Source: SPCO01 sp964579825 (GTDB taxonomy: Bacteria > Chloroflexota > Limnocylindria > Limnocylindrales > CSP1-4). From it: a stretch of DNA of 64,000 nt. The translations under genes and the position numbers were made by a program. The stretch is from positions 124,001-188,000 of the forward strand of contig CAZOHT010000001.1 of NCBI GenBank assembly GCA_964579825.1, written 5' to 3'. This document shows, piece by piece, positions 60,914-64,000 of this stretch (the first letter of the stretch is position 1; each line of letters opens with the position of its first letter). The notes beneath the pieces were generated by a model. It worked only from the letters and a program-made list of their open reading frames with translations. It had not been told where the DNA came from and ran no database searches.

Positions 60914-62106
60914 CCGATCCGACGGGTGGACAGGACCTTCGTCCGATGGCGGACGGGACGACGACCCCGGTACCGTCCGATGCCATGGAGGCCACCCCCA
61001 CGCTGGACGACGCGCGCGGTCTGTCGGGCCCGCTGACGCTCGAACCGGTCCCGGAGATCGACGAGTCCGATGTCGCACCGGTCTCGCTCGCCCATCGGCT
61101 GCGCCAGCCCCGGACGATCCTCTCGATCGCCGTCCCGCTCGCGATCATCGGCTTCTTCCTGTACCTCAACCGCGATCGCCTGTCGGCCGTCCCGGATCTC
61201 ATCCTCCAGGCAAACCCGGCCCTCGTGTTCGCGGCGTTCGTCGTGTTCTACCTCGGCTTCCCGCTGCGCGGGTTTCGCTGGTCGAGGCTCCTGCGATCGA
61301 CGGGCTTCGGCATCCGGGTCAAGGACTCCACCGAGATCCTGTACCTGTCGTGGTTCGTGAACTGCGTCGTGCCGGCCAAGCTGGGTGACGTCTATCGAGC
61401 CTACCTGCTCAAGATGAACAGCCCGGCGTCGCTCAGTCGCACCTTCGGGACCGTCTTCATCGAGCGGATCTTCGACATCTTCGCGATCGCCATCCTGGGT
61501 CTGGCCGCCGGGTTCTACAGCTTCCGCGTCGAGATGCCGCCCGCGATCCGGCTGGTCTTCGTGGTCGGCATCGTCACGGTCATCGTCCTCGCGGTCGGGC
61601 TGTTCACGATGCGCAACTTCGGGCGTCGGATACTGGACCGATTGCCGCTTCCCCCGAGCATCCTCGATCTGTACGAGCGGTTCGAGGAGGGCGTCTTCGG
61701 AGCGGTCGGGTTCAAGCACCTGCCGATGCTGGCCTTCGTGACCGGGGTCATCTGGATGACCGAGGGACTGCGCCTGTGGCTCGTGGTCCAGGCGCTCGGG
61801 TTCCCGGACGTGTCCCTCGGGGTCTCCGGTGCCATCTTCGTGGCCCTGATCGGGTCGCTCCTGACCGCGATCCCGCTGAGCCCGGCCGGACTCGGGTTCG
61901 CCCAGGCCGGGGTCATCGGCGTGCTGACCGTCGCGTACGGCGTCCCCCTGGCGGAGGCGACCGCCATCACCATCCTCGACTGGGTCATCAGCGTCCTGTC
62001 GATCATCGTGTTCGGGGCCGTGCTGTACGTGGTGTCACCCATGCCGCGCGGCGAGGGGCACATCAAGGTCACGCAGGCGCCCGAGGGCGCGATCTCACCC
62101 GCCTGA
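60910..62106 (+). CDS. UPF0104/LPG-synthase-TM family flippase-like membrane protein
   Basis: A 398-residue membrane protein with about eight helices, matching the lysylphosphatidylglycerol synthase TM/AglD-like family. Typical segments are LGFPLRGFRWSRLLRSTGF, LYLSWFVNCVVPAKLGDVYRAYLLK, SRTFGTVFIERIFDIFAI and AIPLSPAGLGFAQAGVIGVL. An unusual ~75-residue acidic, Pro-rich cytosolic N-terminus precedes helix 1. Members flip or modify lipid-linked substrates; the substrate here is unknown. It is coupled to the PHP gene by a four-base overlap. Confidence 0.88.
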   Translation: MTDPTGGQDLRPMADGTTTPVPSDAMEATPTLDDARGLSGPLTLEPVPEIDESDVAPVSLAHRLRQPRTILSIAVPLAIIGFFLYLNRDRLSAVPDLILQANPALVFAAFVVFYLGFPLRGFRWSRLLRSTGFGIRVKDSTEILYLSWFVNCVVPAKLGDVYRAYLLKMNSPASLSRTFGTVFIERIFDIFAIAILGLAAGFYSFRVEMPPAIRLVFVVGIVTVIVLAVGLFTMRNFGRRILDRLPLPPSILDLYERFEEGVFGAVGFKHLPMLAFVTGVIWMTEGLRLWLVVQALGFPDVSLGVSGAIFVALIGSLLTAIPLSPAGLGFAQAGVIGVLTVAYGVPLAEATAITILDWVISVLSIIVFGAVLYVVSPMPRGEGHIKVTQAPEGAISPA

Positions 62107-62334
62107 CCAGGCCCGGTGATCCGGCTCCCGATGGCGAACGTACATTGGTCATGGAGGAGCGGGTCCCGCCCGCATCCCCGCAACCCCTCGAACCGCACCG
62201 CACCGGATGTTTCCGCTCGCCGGTCGGTCCAGAGCGGAAGTACCAACGGGTGATACAGGGGCTCGAGGGCCGCATCGATAGTTGGGGCATCGCGGCAACG
62301 GTCCGCCCGCTCGATCACGGAGCGCCCAAGAAGC

Positions 62335-62874
62335 ATGACGACCCAAAACGGCCGAGCGTTCAATGAATGGCTCCGGACCCAGCTCAAGGCCAAGAAGATG
62401 TCCCAGCGACAGCTTGCCCAGCAGTCCGGCGTCGACCACTCGACCATCTCGCGTCTGATCCGCGGGGACCGGATGCCCTCCCTGGGCACGGCCACCAAGC
62501 TGGCTCGAGGCCTGCGCGAGTTGCGTGACGACGCCGACACGACCCAGTACCTGGGCCTGGTCGCGTCCGGCTCGATGAACCCCACCGCACGCGTCGAGTA
62601 CGCCCTGCGTGCCGACGACCTCCTGACCGAGCCGCAGGTGCGGCAGATCATGGAGTACTACCTCGCCGTCCGGATCCGCCGCTACGGGCGGGCGTTCTCC
62701 CCCGACGGCAACACCACCAACAGCACGTCATCCACGGAACGGACCTCGGATCGACCCTTGCGGCCGACCGGCACCGTCCGCCAGATGAGTTCCTCCAGCG
62801 GCCCCGTCGGGGTCGGTGCGGGGGGCGTCCGCCCGGTCATCCGGGCCACCGGCCGGGAGCCCGGCCGCTACTAG
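62335..62874 (+). CDS. XRE-family HTH transcriptional regulator with disordered tail
   Basis: A 179-residue protein with an N-terminal Cro/CI-type HTH at about 9-66 (MSQRQLAQQSGVDHSTISRLIRGDRMPSLGTATKLA). A central helical segment (about 82-118: ARVEYALRADDLLTEPQVRQIMEYYLAVRIRRYG) may dimerise. The last ~60 residues are Ser/Thr/Gly-rich and disordered. The 228-base gap before it shows no convincing promoter. It has no adjacent toxin or phage gene, so its regulon is unknown. A bidirectional terminator lies after it. Confidence 0.85.
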   Translation: MTTQNGRAFNEWLRTQLKAKKMSQRQLAQQSGVDHSTISRLIRGDRMPSLGTATKLARGLRELRDDADTTQYLGLVASGSMNPTARVEYALRADDLLTEPQVRQIMEYYLAVRIRRYGRAFSPDGNTTNSTSSTERTSDRPLRPTGTVRQMSSSSGPVGVGAGGVRPVIRATGREPGRY

Positions 62875-62927
62875 CAACTCTCGGGGCACGGCCCGGAGCG
62901 CCCTCCAGCATCCGGGTCTCGGGGGCA

Positions 62928-62960
62928 GCGAACGCCAGCGTCTGGGGCGCTGGCGTTCGC
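62928..62960. terminator. Bidirectional hairpin between convergent genes
   Basis: GCGAACGCCAGCG (62928-62940) and CGCTGGCGTTCGC (62948-62960) form a perfect 13-base stem with the loop TCTGGGG. It lies between the XRE gene (+) and the membrane protein (-). There are no T-runs on either side, as often in GC-rich genomes. Confidence 0.8.
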
Positions 62961-62995
62961 GATTCCCGGCGGGGGCACGCCCGCATCCCGCCGCG

Positions 62996-64000
62996 CTACT
63001 CGTAGATCGAGATGATCCGGTCCGGCGCCGCCTCGAACCGCTCAACGAGCCGCAGGCCGGGCGCACCGGCCTCGGCGGCCGTATCCTCCGCGGGCCCGCC
63101 ACACGCCGCCCCGATCGCCGCCTCGAAACGCGCATCGCAGACGATCACCAGGTTCGCAGCCTCGTCATCCGCGGCCGGCTCGTTCACGGACCGCCCATCG
63201 CGAACCAGCGGATAGCGGTACGCGTCCACGGACTTGAAGTCCGGCAGCGACTCCAGGCGGATGGGCGCCTCCCCCGTCATGGACACGATCCGGTCCGCGG
63301 CGACGTCGGCCGCCGGGAAGCCGCCGTCGGGGTTCACCGCCGGCGGCTGCGTGGTCAGGTTCCAGGCGCACAGCGCGACTACGCCGGCAGCGGCGACGAG
63401 CCGCGGCACGCCGGTCAGCACACCGCGCCCACCCGTCGCCCGCCAGGCGGCGCCGGCCCCGAGGCCGACCAGGATGACGACCATCGGGTCGGCGAACGCG
63501 TGATAGTGGTCGTTCGGCAGGTCAGGCACCACGACGGCCAGGCTCGGTGCCGCGACGGTCAGGAAGACGCACGTCCAGAGGAGTCCGAGGCCAAGCCAGC
63601 GCACGGCGAGCCGCTCGCCATCGTCCGAGGCCCGCCAGCGCAGCACGACGATGACGACGACCAGCAGCGCGGCGACGAGGGCTGGCACGGCGGCCTCGGT
63701 GATCAGGCCGGAAAGGGGCCAGCTGATGACGCGCAGCGACACGATCGGGAACCGTTCCAAGGGCCCGGCAGCACCGGCATCCCCACCGCCGCGCAGGTAG
63801 GCCAGGGCGGCCTGCAGCTCCGAGAAGTCATTCGTCAGCTCGTGGACCACCAGTGGCGCGTAGCTGGCGATGACGATGACCAGCCACGCGATGCCGGCGC
63901 GGGCCACGGATCGCCGGTCCGGCCCGGACCGGCGTCGCCAGTCGAGGACCAGGAGCGCGCCGATGACCGGGGCCATCGCGATCCCCAGGACGTGGCACTG
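62996..64000 (-). CDS. Integral membrane protein, possibly GT-C glycosyltransferase-like (partial)
   Basis: The 3' part (at least 334 residues) of a gene whose start lies beyond the right edge. Hydrophobic helices (PVIGALLVLDW, AWLVIVIASYAPLVVHEL, VVAALLVVVIVVLRW, LWTCVFLTVAAPSLAVVV, VILVGLGAGAAWRAT, LVAAAGVVALCAWNL) are followed by a ~90-residue outside C-terminal domain (PAVNPDGGFPAADVAADRIVSM to the end) with two cysteines (VCDARFEAAIGAACGG). SYAPLVVHELTNDFSEL resembles GT39/ArnT-like mannosyltransferases, but the catalytic N-terminal loop is outside the window, so this is tentative. Confidence 0.6.
   Translation of the reverse strand, partial: QCHVLGIAMAPVIGALLVLDWRRRSGPDRRSVARAGIAWLVIVIASYAPLVVHELTNDFSELQAALAYLRGGGDAGAAGPLERFPIVSLRVISWPLSGLITEAAVPALVAALLVVVIVVLRWRASDDGERLAVRWLGLGLLWTCVFLTVAAPSLAVVVPDLPNDHYHAFADPMVVILVGLGAGAAWRATGGRGVLTGVPRLVAAAGVVALCAWNLTTQPPAVNPDGGFPAADVAADRIVSMTGEAPIRLESLPDFKSVDAYRYPLVRDGRSVNEPAADDEAANLVIVCDARFEAAIGAACGGPAEDTAAEAGAPGLRLVERFEAAPDRIISIYE

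Noticed and set aside
62151..62366. Possible 71-codon gene before the XRE regulator
   Set aside because: It overlaps the regulator by 32 bases, is Pro/Arg-rich without a fold signature, and its codon use looks like noncoding GC-rich DNA.

Overview
The window is a dense, GC-rich (about 70% by eye) bacterial chromosome segment made almost entirely of core genes with very short or overlapping junctions. Actinobacteria-like traits (GTG/TTG starts, apparently leaderless mRNAs, MurA with Asp in place of the catalytic Cys) occur beside a gene order and ribosomal/ATP-synthase cluster that I associate with soil or freshwater Chloroflexota (Limnocylindria/Ellin6529-like). The phylum call is an inference from gene content; no rRNA gene lies in the window. 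There are no tRNA or rRNA genes, no CRISPR array, no insertion sequence and no prophage that I can support.

Layout. 1-2857 (+): a fused urease gamma/beta gene, a non-canonical urease alpha gene and a lipoprotein, all translationally coupled. 2870-8116 (-): ftsE, ftsX, a C-terminal processing protease, smpB and a proline-racemase-family enzyme. 8116-24594 (-): a long co-directional block, in transcription order parA, parB, gyrB, a thioesterase, an AlkD-like gene, gyrA, prs, a small membrane protein, secA, a Cys-rich small protein, prfB (with a programmed +1 frameshift), a double GNAT and a SulP transporter. 24595-25062 is the only long intergenic gap. It carries two parS centromere sites and divergent promoters, and gene direction flips there. 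25063-31693 (+): mreD, mrdA (PBP2), rodA, then a CBS protein and two ion antiporter-like genes. 31690-33604 (-): a J-domain protein and an AI-2E family permease. 33625-42124 (+): DUF2344, an MFS pump, rplU-rpmA-rpmE, DUF1385, prfA, prmC, a HAD phosphatase and tsaC (with a third parS-like site inside the gene). 42128-43207 (-): a D-threonine-aldolase-like gene, divergent from glyA. 43305-62874 (+): glyA, a WecA-like transferase, two large envelope/adhesin genes, the complete F1Fo ATP synthase operon, murA, mreB, a PHP phosphoesterase, a flippase-like membrane protein and an XRE regulator. 62996-64000 (-): a membrane protein cut by the window edge.

How it fits together. Most genes serve chromosome segregation and topology (ParAB, parS, GyrAB), cell-wall elongation (MreB, MreD, PBP2, RodA, MurA, WecA-like, FtsEX, Ctp), translation and its rescue (SmpB, RF1, RF2, PrmC, TsaC, L21, L27, L31), secretion (SecA) and energy (ATP synthase). 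Accessory content is concentrated in the urease-like operon, the PKD/tandem-95 adhesin pair inserted before the ATP synthase operon, and several regulatory RNA or DNA structures in intergenic gaps.

Limits: homology calls are from reading protein motifs, promoters are pattern matches, and starts were chosen by Shine-Dalgarno (SD) spacing, overlaps and family length.
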